From Dichetophora obliterata (lineage: Eukaryota; Arthropoda; Insecta; Diptera; Sciomyzidae), in assembly GCA_963920525.1 (NCBI GenBank), contig OY986438.1, positions 136,705,022-136,769,021 of the forward strand: a stretch of DNA of 64,000 bases, in the 5' to 3' direction. The stretch's first letter is position 1. Every line of letters starts with the position of its first letter. Shown here piece after piece: positions 34,508 to 46,040 of the stretch. Under the pieces are notes generated by a model, which was not told where the DNA came from, did no database searches, and worked only from the letters and a program-made list of their open reading frames with translations. Position numbers and translations under genes: made by a program.

Positions 34508-34690
34508 CATATATCCCCCTTTCAACGATCGAACTAACAAGCGTTGAGGCGGAGCGATACTTCTTCTCTGCAGGTCTTATATGCAATAAATTAAGGTCTA
34601 AGTTAGGGGATAAAACCATTAATGCTTTCATTTCATAAAGATCGTATTTTGATCAAAAGAAGGAATATTTTTACTAAGCCCTAAATTAAA
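34508..34690 (+). pseudogene. hAT dimerisation domain remnant
   Basis: One frame reads LTSVEAERYFFSAGLICNKL then RSKLGDKTINAF before a stop. This is the well-known hAT C-terminal segment (S-V-E-A-E-R-x-F-S-x-A-G). It is the only coding remnant in the element. Confidence 0.7.
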
Positions 34691-35364
34691 AGAGTATTGC
34701 ATTTATTTTTTACTTAAATGTATTGACTTTTTTATTTTAGATTGAATGTGCTATAGCATATAATTAAAGGGAGGTTTTAGATCAAAGCGGTTAAAATTAA
34801 GGCATATTTTTGAAGATGTTTACTAAAAAAATTAATTACATACACAATAAATTTAATTTGCATGGTAATTTTACATCATCACGCTGATCGCCTGAAAATT
34901 AAATGTTTTTCGAAGAAAGACTCTTAAATGCACATTTTTTACCAAAATGGAAAATTAAGAAAATTACGAAGCGTGGAAAAAAAGTGGAAAAAGTTGTCAT
35001 TATATTTGACCATATGGTTGCGTGTAAAACCAAGAACAATTTTCCAAAGACGCTAATTTTGGTAAAAGATTTGTAGAATTATAATAGGAACAGATTAAAA
35101 TAAATTTTCATTGGTCGGTTAGTTTGTTTTCAGTAGTGTAGCCAGTTTTGGAAAAGTATGTTTCAAGAAAAACCGTGCTTAAAGTTACTCTTAGTTAAAT
35201 TTACTCTGGCGCACCAGGCTTTAAGCACTGTAGAATCTGTATTATAAGCGGAATTGATTTATTGAAGGATAATTGAACAATAATTAATCTAAAAAAATTT
35301 AATTTTAAGACAATTGCTGTTTAAATACTGATTTAAAATAATTTTATGTGAGCAGTTACTGCTA

Positions 35365-35591
35365 AAGCTTAGTATGCTGTAGGAACAAAAAATATTAGGC
35401 ATTTAATTCTACACGCCAATTTAACGACATTTTAACTGTCCAATCATGGTTGTGAACTTGGCTGCATTGAACATTTTTTTCGGTTCAACAGCGTACTAAC
35501 CAACGAAAAAAATTTTGCCACCTTTTCGCTGTCAAAAACGCGATGCATTTCTTACGGAAGATTTTTTTCGCTTCTACAGCATACTAAGCTT
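35365..35591. mobile_element. Foldback MITE, copy 1
   Basis: Arms AAGCTTAGTATGCTGTAG at the left and inverted at the right (CTACAGCATACTAAGCTT). Its right half matches 41880-42016. Target duplication unclear. Confidence 0.6.
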
Positions 35592-36095
35592 AAACCGAAA
35601 AAATGTATTTGAGCTTGTATTACAAAAACTATGTTATAAATTACTGAAGATAAATGATTCGTCAAATTTTATGTTTGGTTTTTTTTTGTTGAATTGGTAC
35701 AAATTGTGCTTCTTTGTTATATCGATTTAATACAGAGTATATACTATAAACGAATAGAAGTGAATGTGTTGCACTTTTTGGCAAAAAAAAAATAGCGAAT
35801 AAAAAACTTCTTGAATTTCGGGACGATCCCGGGATTGTATTTTCAGATCCCGAATATCCCGGGATCGAAAAAACTCTAAAAATTGCCATCCCTAATTCTT
35901 ATATTGAGTCATAGTTTTACGCGTGCTATCGTGAGTAAGTACGCAGATATAATACTTTTCAGGAGAGCTATGTACTTAGAGAGTTTCAAAATTTAAAAAA
36001 ATAGTGATGTCAGAAACGTGGGCGCTTTGACATGGAATCACCGATGCACTTATTTGTTCCCAATATAACGTTTCCTATTGTTGATTTCGCTTTAT

Positions 36096-36764
36096 TTAGG
36101 ATCTATGAACACGACAGTGATGAGGAATCTGACTCTGGCTCCGATTCAGATTGCTACATGGATGCTTCAGGTCCTCAATTTCGAGCTCTGACCCCATGAC
36201 TGTCGAAGCATTTTCCTTGTTCGAGCCACACTTTAAATCTTGTGGCTACAACTGATTTCAATAAAGTTATGAATTCTTCAAGTCAGGATATAAAAGATAT
36301 TCATACAAGGTCTTTCAATAGGTACGAATTGACTTAATTTAACTACATATTTTCTTCATGTATATTATTATTCCCTGTATAGATGCACACAGATTTGGAA
36401 CAAATGCGATAGACCAAAATCTGCAGAAGTAATCAATGCAGTTATAGACGCCAATTTATTAACTCCATGCATAACAAGGTGGAATTCACTTTATGATTCC
36501 GTAAAAAAGTTGCTGCAACACAAAACAAATTTAGCCGAATTATACTTTCGTCTGAAAATTCCCACCATTCTCAGTGAAGTGCTTGAGTACTTGGAGGAGT
36601 ACATAAAGCTTATGGGGCCTATAGCAGAAGCGATAGATTTTCTTCAGGGTGAAAAGACCATGTATTTTGGTTACTTTCTCCCTACTATAGTGTCTTTAAG
36701 AGTAAAAATGTGTCGTTTGGAGTCTGCGAGCTTTAAGTATTTATCTAAAATTATTTCCAAATAA
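36096..36764 (+). pseudogene. hAT transposase fragment with one intron
   Basis: An acidic stretch (EHDSDEESDSGSDSD) near 36110 is followed, after frame changes, by NLVATTDFNKVMNSSSQD near 36240. Then after a 61-base intron (36322-36382, AG/GTACGA...TATAG) comes CTQIWNKCDRPKSAEVINAV, LLTPCITRWNSLYDSVKKLL (the hAT TRWNS motif), EYLEEYIKLMGPIAEAIDFL and YFGYFLPTIVSLR. This is the middle of the RNaseH-like/helical region of hAT transposases. The BED finger, first catalytic Asp and C-terminal dimerisation region are not present. Stops before the intron make it inactive. Confidence 0.75.
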
Positions 36765-38150
36765 CAATTTTATACCTCGTCGATTGAGACACAACGACAA
36801 ATTGTCTAAGAAACCATCCAGCCATAAAAAGTTTTTCTGAAATATAAAACCCCATTACCCTCATCGGCACCTGCAGAACGGTAATTTTTATTCGCTGGGA
36901 TTGTGAATCGTTCCAGAAGGCAAAAACTCAGCGATGATAATTTTGAAAGGCTAGTTTTAAGAAAAGCTAACAGCGTATAGCATTTTCATAAGTATATACA
37001 TGTGCATACATGTATAAACATATCTACATACATAATAATATACATATATAATACATGTGTAAAGAGCATTAATTTTTTTAAATTATTTATTTCATTTATG
37101 GCCTACATGAAGTACATTTCATTATCAGTAAAAGTTTACTGATTACTGCTTCTAGTAAAGCAGTAAATATTTACTGCAGTGTGCCCATGTATGAAGAATT
37201 AAAAATATCATCGCCTTGGTCTTATTTAATAGGAAATTTTGTAAGCTTTTTAAATATGTCTTCTTTTTTTTTAAAAAAATTTCCACATTTGAGAAAAGTT
37301 TTGAAAAGTGGTTTTTTAAAAATGACAAAAAATTATAAAATTTGTGTATGGTTATTTAAACAGAAAAGTCAACCGTGACCAAAATATTACAACTTTTTAA
37401 AGACTTATTATTTTATAATATTATTTAAGAGAAACATTTTAATATTATTAATTTAAGCAATTTCTACATAAATTCATTAACCATGATGATAAGATCGTCT
37501 GCAATGTTTCACAAATGTAGTATTTATTTTTTGTAAATGTTAAGTAAATGTTTCGTAAATTTTTTGTTTCAGTAAAAATGGAAGGCATTGGGTAAATATA
37601 ATGAAAAAATGATTGAGGCAAGGAAACGAAAATATATTAATTTTGTTTTTTAGTTACTAAATTACATACTTATTTAGCTACCAAATTAATAACAATTACT
37701 TAATTACCCAATTAAACTGCAATAGCAAAATATGTCGCGTCATAACTGTCGCGTGCTAAAGTAAACTAATGCTTAAAACAAAAAACTAATACAAGTATTT
37801 TCACATAAAAACTCTAACTAGAAAGTCACATTAACCCATTTTAGTTTAAAATAAGTCGTATTAAAATTTTTGTTCCGTTTCGCAGATTTCTGCATTTTTC
37901 TAGATGCAATCGAAAACAAGTTCGATTTTTCGTCGCGTCCTTTTATTGATATCACACTTTACCGAGCGGTTTTTATAGTTTTTGTTGTTTTACATGAGTT
38001 TTCTAAAACCAAAAATGTGGTAGTTTTAAGTAGCCCAATGATATGTTAAACGAACTTGCATTTTAAAGTCCCATAAACAACTGATCGGTAGTCAGTTATT
38101 TTTTAATTACAAAAATGGAAGTAGTTCAATATGCATGTTAAACTTTATTA

Positions 38151-38860
38151 TTTTTTTTTTTTTTTTTTTTTTTTAGTTTATTTATATTTGCAATCTGTTT
38201 ATTATAACAAACAATAAGCAAACAAGATGATTATGCTAAATTGACATATAGTCGTACATTTCCATTGAAATACACGACAAGGTATTATGCACTAGTTGTA
38301 AAGATTTAGTTTAGAAAAGGTAAATCTAAAACATGCTTCCGCTTCAGTCTTCTCGTTTCTTCGCTGTCATCCAATAAGGATATCGCCAGAACATTTGAAT
38401 GGTCGCTGAGCCTTTGCAAATATTTGGTGCTAAATCTGCTGATTTCTTCTTTTACAGGTACGACGTTAAGGTCTCTATTAATAGTTTTATTGGATATAAA
38501 CCACGCTGCGTTTGTTAAGAGCCTAAGAGTTTTTGATTGGTATCTCTCTAGAATTTCTACATTTGAGTTGCTGGCAGTTCCCCATAATTGTATTCCGTAG
38601 GTCCAAACCGGCTTTAAAATGGCATTATAAATTCGCACCTTGTTATTGAGAGAAAGCTGCGAGTGTCGACCTAGAAGCCAATAGAGTTTTCGATTTTTCA
38701 TGTTCAGCTGTGTGCGTTTGGCCTTGATGTGTGGTTTCCAAGTCATTCGTTTGTCTAAAGTAAGCCCAAGATACTTTACTGAGTCACTTTTTGGAATGCT
38801 TTCACCGCTGATGCTAACAGGTGGGCAGTCACCTCTTATTAAAGCTTTATGCCATATAGG
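38151..38860 (-). mobile_element. Jockey-clade LINE, 3' fragment with poly(A)
   Basis: Minus-strand retrotransposon fragment. A T run at 38151-38174 is the poly(A) tail, followed inward by about 130 bases of 3' UTR and the end of ORF2. It is 5'-truncated around 38.86 kb. The poly(A) tail separates it from the TAAA-tailed LINEs at 1-2.07 kb and 9.5-12.0 kb. Confidence 0.85.
38306..38848 (-). pseudogene. Jockey-type reverse transcriptase, C-terminal end
   Basis: The readable frame starts near 38848 (PPVSISGESIPKSDSVKYLG) and runs without a stop to 38306. It covers the RT thumb and C-terminal region: TWKPHIKAKR, LYWLLGRHSQLSL, ILKPVWTYGIQLWGTAS (the WxYGxxLWG signature of jockey-clade ends) and RLSDHSNVLAISLL. 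No catalytic motif is included. It is dead because it is truncated, although this piece has no internal lesion. Confidence 0.85.
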
Positions 38861-39448
38861 TATTAATAAAATATATCAAATTGGATAGTTAATTTATTTG
38901 CATAGTAAAAAAAAGCTACAATGGGAGGTTTCTAACCACAAATTCTATTTTAAAGGGTGCTCATAATTTTGGTTTTCAACTATGGAAAAAAACACAATAC
39001 CACGATACCACACAATTGTGAATAACCTTTTTGTTAATAAACACAAAACAACTTAAATAATAATAATGACTAGTAAATTGCATTAATTTAAAGAACAAAA
39101 AATATAAAAACAAAATACAGAACATTTTAAAGTATCTATATCTATCTATCTATATCTGTACTATTATATAAAAATTGAAGTGAAAATTTGAAGTTACGTC
39201 TATACTCCAAAAGTACTGGGCCGATTTTTATGGAAACATTTTTAAAATATCATATTTATGCTACAGATCTATTTAGGGGTATTTTTCTTTTCAAGTTTTA
39301 ATAAAAAGCATATTTAATTAAGGTATTAAGTTTTTATGGAAATAATCCCAGCTGCCACGCATTGCTTATTCGTTGTCTTTTGACGAGTTTGTGTGACGAG
39401 AGTTTCAATATACTCCATGTTACTTTCTATTTTTCTCTTTGAGGCCCC

Positions 39449-39602
39449 TCAAACGATACTACATGTCTCTCCGACCTGTCAAGTCATCACACATGTAGTA
39501 TCGTTCGGTGCAAAAAATCAAGGCGGATGGACATGTCCGATGGAAGACAAAAATTTTTGACTATTTGCTAAGTACGTCCGACATGTAGTTACGTTTGTGT
39601 GC
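39449..39602. mobile_element. Small inverted-repeat element
   Basis: CAAACGATACTACATGT at the left is mirrored twice downstream: ACATGTAGTATCGTT at 39492-39506 and ACATGTAGTTACGTTTG at about 39580-39596. This gives a 60-base hairpin or a 150-base MITE. Confidence 0.5.
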
Positions 39603-39827
39603 GCGGCCATCCAACTTAACAGCTGTTTCAAGACTGTGATGACAAATTAATATAAAGTTGAACTAACGTTGTTTTACTGAGATTTGATCTGTTCTAGTGC
39701 CACGGGAATACAGCTAATGTTTCGCAGCGCAGCAAAGGGAGGGAAAGATCGATGCGTCAGCAGAGGAACTTATTGATGGTAGCTTGCTTATGTTTTCTAA
39801 ATTTCCTATCTTGTTATCTTTTGCCCC

Positions 39828-39968
39828 TATTATACGATGCTCGTTTGCTCGGCGTGCACATGGCCGTGCAATATGGTTGTTGTTGTATTCTCCAAAATTT
39901 ATGACAGTTTCGCATTGGAAACAACAACAAAATTATCTGCTCGCCGAGCAAACGAGCATCGTGTAGTA
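39828..39968. mobile_element. Foldback MITE (ACGATGCTCGTTTGCTCGG arms)
   Basis: A 141-base palindromic element. Arms CGATGCTCGTTTGCTCGGCG and its inverse at 39940-39960 are nearly perfect over about 27 bases. It directly abuts the next MITE. Confidence 0.7.
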
Positions 39969-39969
39969 T

Positions 39970-40776
39970 CCCAGTAAAAAAGTGGATCATCCTATGAGCG
40001 ATCTGGGAGTGCTCCCTGAGGAGCAGTGGAGTGCTCCTTATTGATCCAAGCTAGGTGCATTTTGTGTTCTCTTTTAACATTGCATATCCTAGGAAGGGTA
40101 GCGCTCCCTTTAACATTCCAGAGGAGCTCAAAAGGAGCGCTCAATAACTGATCCAAATGGATCAGCAAAGGAACATTTAAAATATTTTTTTATAAAAGAT
40201 CAAAGAACCAACATGCGCCTTATACAAACAAGGTTTGGTCTTTAACGTGAAAGGAAAGGGGTAGATTAGCTATAGGAATTGATTGAAACCATATGTGAAT
40301 TATTGACTAAACGAAACATACGTGAAAGACAGTGCTTTCAATTGCTAGTGTGTGTTATGCCTTAACCTCGGCAAGCATTTTCAGCATTTAGTTGTTCCTG
40401 TCCTTTAATTCCTTATTTTCCACAATTTAGTTGTGGATTTTAAGTTCTCCATAATTCTTAAATGTAGAAAAGAACAAAGAAAAAGAAAAGAACCATGCCC
40501 GAACCCGGAGTCGAACCAGGGACCTCTGTGTTGTTAGTCTAGCGCTCTCTCCACTGGACTACAATGGTCGATTTTTCACAGAAAATAATGATCGAGTTTC
40601 TTACAAAGCACATGCCTTACTTTATGTTATTTTTTTCATTGATTGCTCGCCTTTTGATTTTATAAAACAGTAAAGGAGCACAAGGGCACAAGTGCTCACT
40701 TTTTGATCGAATAAAACAGCAAAAGAGCGCTCTCTTGTTGCTCCTCATAGGAGCGATCGCATGTTTTTTTACAGGG
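39970..40776. mobile_element. CCCAGT-family MITE (M2) carrying a tRNA-like segment
   Basis: Ends CCCAGTAAAAAA and TTTTTTTACAGGG, flanked by AT on both sides (39968-39969 and 40777-40778). Could also be read as TCCCAGT with a TA duplication. Inner subterminal words GAGCGATC, GGAGTGCTCC and GAGCGCTC recur. 807 bases, no coding content. Confidence 0.72.
40495..40567 (-). other. tRNA-like sequence (tRNA pseudogene or SINE head)
   Basis: On the minus strand, TAGTCCAGTGGAGAGAGCGC (A-box-like D arm) is followed at tRNA spacing by CCTGGTTCGACTCCGGG (paired T arm with B box) and CGGGCA. The 5' acceptor strand does not pair with the 3' end, and the anticodon stem is poor, so it is not a functional tRNA. 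Confidence 0.55.
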
Positions 40777-41879
40777 ATAGGCATTTGCTGTCTGTATTGA
40801 TGACGAGAAAAAAACAATCAAAAAAACCAAAATTGCTCAACGCGCCTAAAGAAGTTTTTACTTCAAAAATCTATATTACGCTTGAGGCGTTGTTACAGAT
40901 TTTTTGAGATTGTACTATATATTGCAACTAAGGTAAAAAGATTTGAAAACTTAAATATAAAAAAAAGCCAAAAATAAGAACACACATGCCTAGGACATAA
41001 AAAAAATTATTTTTATTTTTAAAATTATTTCATACATAAAATAAACTTATTATTTTCCATTTAATTCATATTAAAAAAGAACATTTTTGAAATTTGAGAG
41101 AAAGTTTATAAAAGAGATAAAACATTTATTAAATATAAACTGAACTTTTTAAAGCAATTTTCATTCAAACAATTAAAAATGGTGTCATTGATTAAATTTT
41201 TCTGCAAATTAAAGTCCTAGGATACAGGCCTAATATCTTATATTCACAGGCACAAACACTACACTTAAAAATATTTATTTGTAAATCTTAAACTAACTTT
41301 AAAGAATTATATTAAGGTACATTAAAACTATTTTATATTATATAATTTTCTACGATTAACTTTACATATTAATACCTATTTTTGTTAATATATTAGTAAT
41401 ATTATTATTTATTTGACAACAGAGTTGTTGCATTAGAAGCACAAATAAAACTGATGAAAATTATGTATTTGTTAAAAAATCCGCTAAAACCATTACTCTG
41501 GGACGTTTTTAGGACTCTCTGAGCGAGAACACGCTGAAAAAGCGTAAAAAGTTGAGAGAGAATACATATTTTAAATCTCTCTGAGCGAAAACACGTCGAA
41601 ATAGTGTAAAAAATAGAGAAAGTATACATATTTTGGAAAAAAACTCAGAACTTTAGACAGAATTGAAAAAACTCACTGCATAGTGTGATCTTTTCACAAA
41701 ATCGCCAAAAAATGTCGTGAAATTTCACAGTATTTATTGTTGTGATTTTACAATCAGTTTTTAGAGTGTACTTACTGCTTATTTTTTATTGTTGAATGGC
41801 AAATTCCGCGCCAATTAAATGTACGGGCATACAATCGATAGCCAAATTTTGATGTTTCAACTCTTCACTCACGAATGGA

Positions 41880-42016
41880 AATTTGGCAACATAGCAATAA
41901 TTTTCGCTTGTACAACGTACTAGCTGGCGAAAAAAATTTAGCTGCCTGTTCGTTGTCAAAAATCTCAATGTATTTCTTATGGAAATTTTTTTCGTTCCTA
42001 CAGCATACTAAGCTTA
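41880..42016. repeat. Foldback MITE fragment, copy 2
   Basis: Shares its last 110 bases (ending CCTACAGCATACTAAGCTTA) with the MITE at 35365-35591. The left arm is not clear. The preceding 40.8-41.8 kb holds no gene. Confidence 0.5.
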
Positions 42017-44960
42017 AAAAGTATATATTGTGATTAAGGTGCTTTTACTCTTTTCATTGTTTAAAAGAAATTGAACGATACATATTTAAACCATAAGGCT
42101 TTTCATGCAAGGCCATATGTGCATCATATTCGCAGAATATCGAAGGTTCAAAACTTCGATAAATAGTTATCAAATAAAAATAAAAATAAATTTGGAAAAT
42201 TAACCAAAAAGCTTATTTACAAATTATTTCAACTCCTTACTTTTAAGTTTACTGTTATCAATTTAAAAAAAAAAAAAATCATTAAAAAAGACCTAAAAAA
42301 GAAGGCTAGACTATTTAAATGTGCTACAAAAACTTTTCTCATAAAATTTTACTGTAGGTCTGTGAATACATTAACGATGTGCAAGCCATATACTTAAAAG
42401 TTTTTTACTCTAAGTAATGTGCTACATTTAGTGTGCAATAAAAACATATAATAAATTTTACTTAGACAAAAGCTTTTAGAACGCTAAAGAAATAAAGGTG
42501 TGATTTTGTTTTTGCATTTTTAGCCAAAATCTGTTGACTAAATTCTGAAATTGTGCAAAAATTTAAAATTATCCTAATTCCACTGTTATTTTCTGCTACG
42601 AGCTAAGATTTTTTTTGCATAAAATCAAGCTAATGAAAAACATCCTGAAGCAGTTTAACCAGTTAATTGTCTTGTATTCAATTTGCATAATTTAGCACAA
42701 AAAAAGTAACAACCTCAGACACAATAAGGAAGATAAATTCATTTGTTCCCAAGAGTCTTTAAAAAATGTTACAAAAAGCTCTGCAGATTTGTAAATAAGC
42801 ACTCTAAGTCAATTTAGATTTATCTAAGTCAATTCGATAAATACGCACATATCTCACTAGATAGACAGGTAAACATGTGACAACGAAAGATACGCAGTTG
42901 ACTGGGAATTGAAAAAAAAAGAATAAAATATTTGCATAATTTAATGTTTCAATGCTGAGGACACGATTTGACTTGCCACAGGAAAAAAAAAATAATGAAA
43001 AATATTGATGTTTAAAGCTTTAGCTGTTTTTTAATTTGGTTGAAAAGGTTAATAGTATTATAACTTGACACAGTATGTTATTTAATTTTTTTCCTACAAC
43101 GATACAACATATAAGCTCAACGAACAGAGCCAACAAACTAACGCCACTAAAATGTATCTAGATAAACTTTGTTTCGGACAGTCAATTGGCATTTAAAATG
43201 ATATATCGATATTTTGCCGCCAGCTTATCAAAACGGTGTTTTTTTTTGTCTAAAGTAGAGTAGCTGGATGTTTTAATAACATGTTTTTTGTTGGCATTTG
43301 ACATGAGTTAATTAAATTTTCTTGTCGTTAATTTTAAAATATGAGCTTTCGATATATTAACTGATATATTAAGAGAATCTCATCAATCAATTAGGCCCAT
43401 TTAACCAAAATTAATTAAACCCTTGTGTTCATTTTCGTTGTAAATTTCATGAGCATATTTTGCTTGTTTAAACCCAGCGTAGATGACTCAATCTCTGTTT
43501 GCTAAATGTACAGAATAATGCTTCTTTAGCCCGTATAATTAGAAAATAATTAATTCCCAAAAATTAAACTTATATTTTAAATTTTAATACTGAACTTTAA
43601 GGGCTTCAACTTCATTTAATAACTGATATTTAATATGTCACAGCATTTGTAACAATGTTTTTCAATTAATTAATGTTTCATTAACTCCGTGATTAATGAG
43701 GCAACTATTTAAAAAAAAATGCTTTATATCGATTCTTTAAAATCGATAGCAGCACATTTTGTTGGATTCATTAATTAAGCAAGCTTATCATTAATATAAA
43801 TATTTATCATGCTAGCAAGTGTGACAGTTGCAATAAAGTTTGTACTGGAAAATTACAGAAAATCACAACGCTGCAGTATAGCAAATGTCGCGAACAGCAG
43901 TTGTGCTGTTATTAACAGTTGCAGTACAACCGGCAAATTTAATATCAATAGTTAGTAAAACTTGAAGACTCACAAACTTACAAACTGTCAAAATCACAAC
44001 CAAACTTTACTATCGGAATACAAGATGATTTCTTCAGTACTTCTTAGAAAAGATTAACGAGCTTTCTGCAAACTCAACCAGGTTGAAACATCTTAACTTC
44101 TAGATTCATTCGTTGAAATACAAATAGCTTTTAAGCACAAAACTGCTTTTTGTTTAATTCAACTCATATTTCTATTCTACAATACAAATGTGAGCATCTT
44201 TACTTTGTGTTAAAAGCAATTTTATGTTATTTATTTGAAGCATCTCTCTAAAAACTCAGGGAAATCATATTTCTGAATAAGACACGTAAAATTAAAATTT
44301 TCTTTGAAAAACTTGAGATCTTGCCTACAGGGACTATGTAGATGTAGGAAGCAACAGTTAGCATTTTAATGCTTTTATTTATGTTCGAAAGAAAAGTTTT
44401 TAGTAATAACTTTTTATGAGATAAAAAGAACAACTACCCTAAAAATAAGAGCAAGAACAAATCAAACACGCTTTTCGAAAAACGTATTTTAGTTAGACAA
44501 TATTCGTTTGAAGGAGTTTAGGTAATCACTCGGCTCCCTTTGTTGTGGATCTATTTTGACCCTTTTTCGAAGAACGTTTGAAAAAAAGTACACTTAGACG
44601 CAGGGACAGAAAATAATAGTTATTTCCGAAAGTTCTATTCAAAAAGTCAGACGGAAAGAATAAGTCTTTTCGGTATTTGAATAAAGTAGTGTGATGCTTG
44701 TGAGCTAAAGGCCTCTATACAGCTCTCAAGTAATTACTTAAGAAATACTTGAATATATTTATAAAGTTGAAAATGTTTTGGCTTTATACACTTTCGTGTT
44801 CAAACATTCCCCACCATATCTTTCGGAAGCTTAAGAGTAGTTTTGTATTTATGTTGTTTCCAAACCGCTTCTTTAATAATGCTTATGGAAACTTTTACTT
44901 ATTGTCAAGCAATGACAACAGAAAATATTAATATCACTGTTTCCTAGCCACTCATTATAG
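42017..44960. other. Gene-free, repeat-poor DNA
   Basis: AT-rich sequence with no coding signal, no recognisable transposon ends and many TTAATTAA-type words. Probably genuine host intergenic or intronic DNA. Confidence 0.45.
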
Positions 44961-44961
44961 A

Positions 44962-45032
44962 ATTCGATAGTCTAGTGGTAGCGCGCTTAACTCTCGCTCA
45001 AGGGTCTCGGGTTCGAATCCTGTCCGGGCATT
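44962..45032 (+). other. tRNA-like sequence
   Basis: TAGTCTAGTGGTAGCGCGC (A box) and TCGGGTTCGAATCCTG (B box, T arm) stand at tRNA spacing and end in CCGGGCA. The putative anticodon loop is CTCTCGC. The 5' acceptor strand (AATTCGA) does not pair with the 3' strand, so this is a tRNA-like repeat, not a gene. It resembles the one at 40495-40567 closely. Confidence 0.5.
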
Positions 45033-46000
45033 TTCATAACAAGAAATAGGGATGTTTCTACATTATTTTTTAGACAGCGGAGAGAAATGTTTCCACATTC
45101 ATTTTTAACACAGCGAAGAGATGCTATGTAAAAAAAGAAATGGAGTGTCCAACGGAAGGGAATGCTTCCAACATTCCATGGAGTGCTTCCTGCTTATATC
45201 TGGGAATGTTTCCATTTCCTGGAGGGTGTTTCAAGAAAATATTAATAAAGTAGAAAAAAGTAGTATGAAAGTAGGTTTGACATCTCACAAAAATACAATA
45301 CTTTATTTTTATTTTGACAAAATACTTTATTTTTAAAAAAAGTCTGTCGTGCTGATGGTTAGTTTATTTGAGTGGTGATCAAAGATTCGCCTGAGAATAA
45401 TCGTAGATTTTGCCATTAGAATAGCAATCGCCGTCAACCACATTCGCACACAAAAATTAATGAATTCATACTAGCTCCAGCTCGTAAACAACGGTTTGCG
45501 AATCAGTAAGTAAGTAAATTTATTAAGACTTCACAACTATTACAATTTAAGTACATAAACGAGTTTGTTAATTTTTGAATTTTATTGAATTTTTGACATT
45601 TATTCTATTACTAGCAGACTATTCTATTACTGCTTCGCCTGCGATAAAAATATTAAATGCCATGTAAAAACTTGAAATCGTAAAATTACAGTATTTTACT
45701 GTATCTTCAAATGCAAAATATGAAAATAATTGTGTTTGTTTAGTAATGAAAAAATGGTATACATATTAAAAAAACTACTTTAATATTAATACGACAAAAA
45801 ATAACACAGCAACAGCCTGAAGATTTTTCAGCATATCTAAAAACAACTTCATTAACCATGCTTTGTTAGTGGTGAATTCCAGTAGACTGTTGGACTCCAT
45901 AATAATAACATAAACTTAAAACTAAAGTAAAGCAAAAATACAACAACAACAACAGGAAAATATGAAAGGGAAAAAATGAAAAATTGACACGGAAAGCTCA

Positions 46001-46040
46001 TCGCCTCTGTGATGTAGTGCGCTAATGCGCTTGCACGGCG
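46001..46040 (+). other. tRNA-like sequence, left half (split by two Transib elements)
   Basis: GTGATGTAGTGCGCTAATGC looks like a D arm. The right half, with the B box GGTTCGATTCC, lies at 51177-51210 beyond the two transposons. Rejoined at the 5-bp target, it has tRNA-like length. Confidence 0.45.

Larger units (their letters stand above)
34348..35894 (+). mobile_element. Nested hAT element (TAGGGATGGCAAT ends)
   Basis: Left end TAGGGATGGCAATCC, right end ATTGCCATCCCTA, with the exact 8-bp duplication attcttat at 34340-34347 and 35895-35902. Both subterminal regions carry several GATCCCGGGAT-type words. A hAT C-terminal segment lies near the left end and a foldback MITE is inserted on the right. 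Confidence 0.9.
33494..37193 (+). mobile_element. hAT transposon with subterminal tandem repeats
   Basis: Inverted ends CATAGATGGACACTTTGCAG and CATACATGGGCACACTGCAG. The 8-bp duplication aagaataa / aagaatta (33486-33493 and 37194-37201) has one difference. Many CAGTAAA words lie inside both ends. It carries a broken hAT transposase on the plus strand and a second hAT at 34348-35894. Without that insertion it is about 2.15 kb. Confidence 0.8.

Noticed and set aside
43470..45205. A fourth CCCAGT-type element from CCCAGCGTAG (43473) to ATCTGGGAA (45190)
   Set aside because: The ends match over only five or six bases and no flanking duplication is evident.
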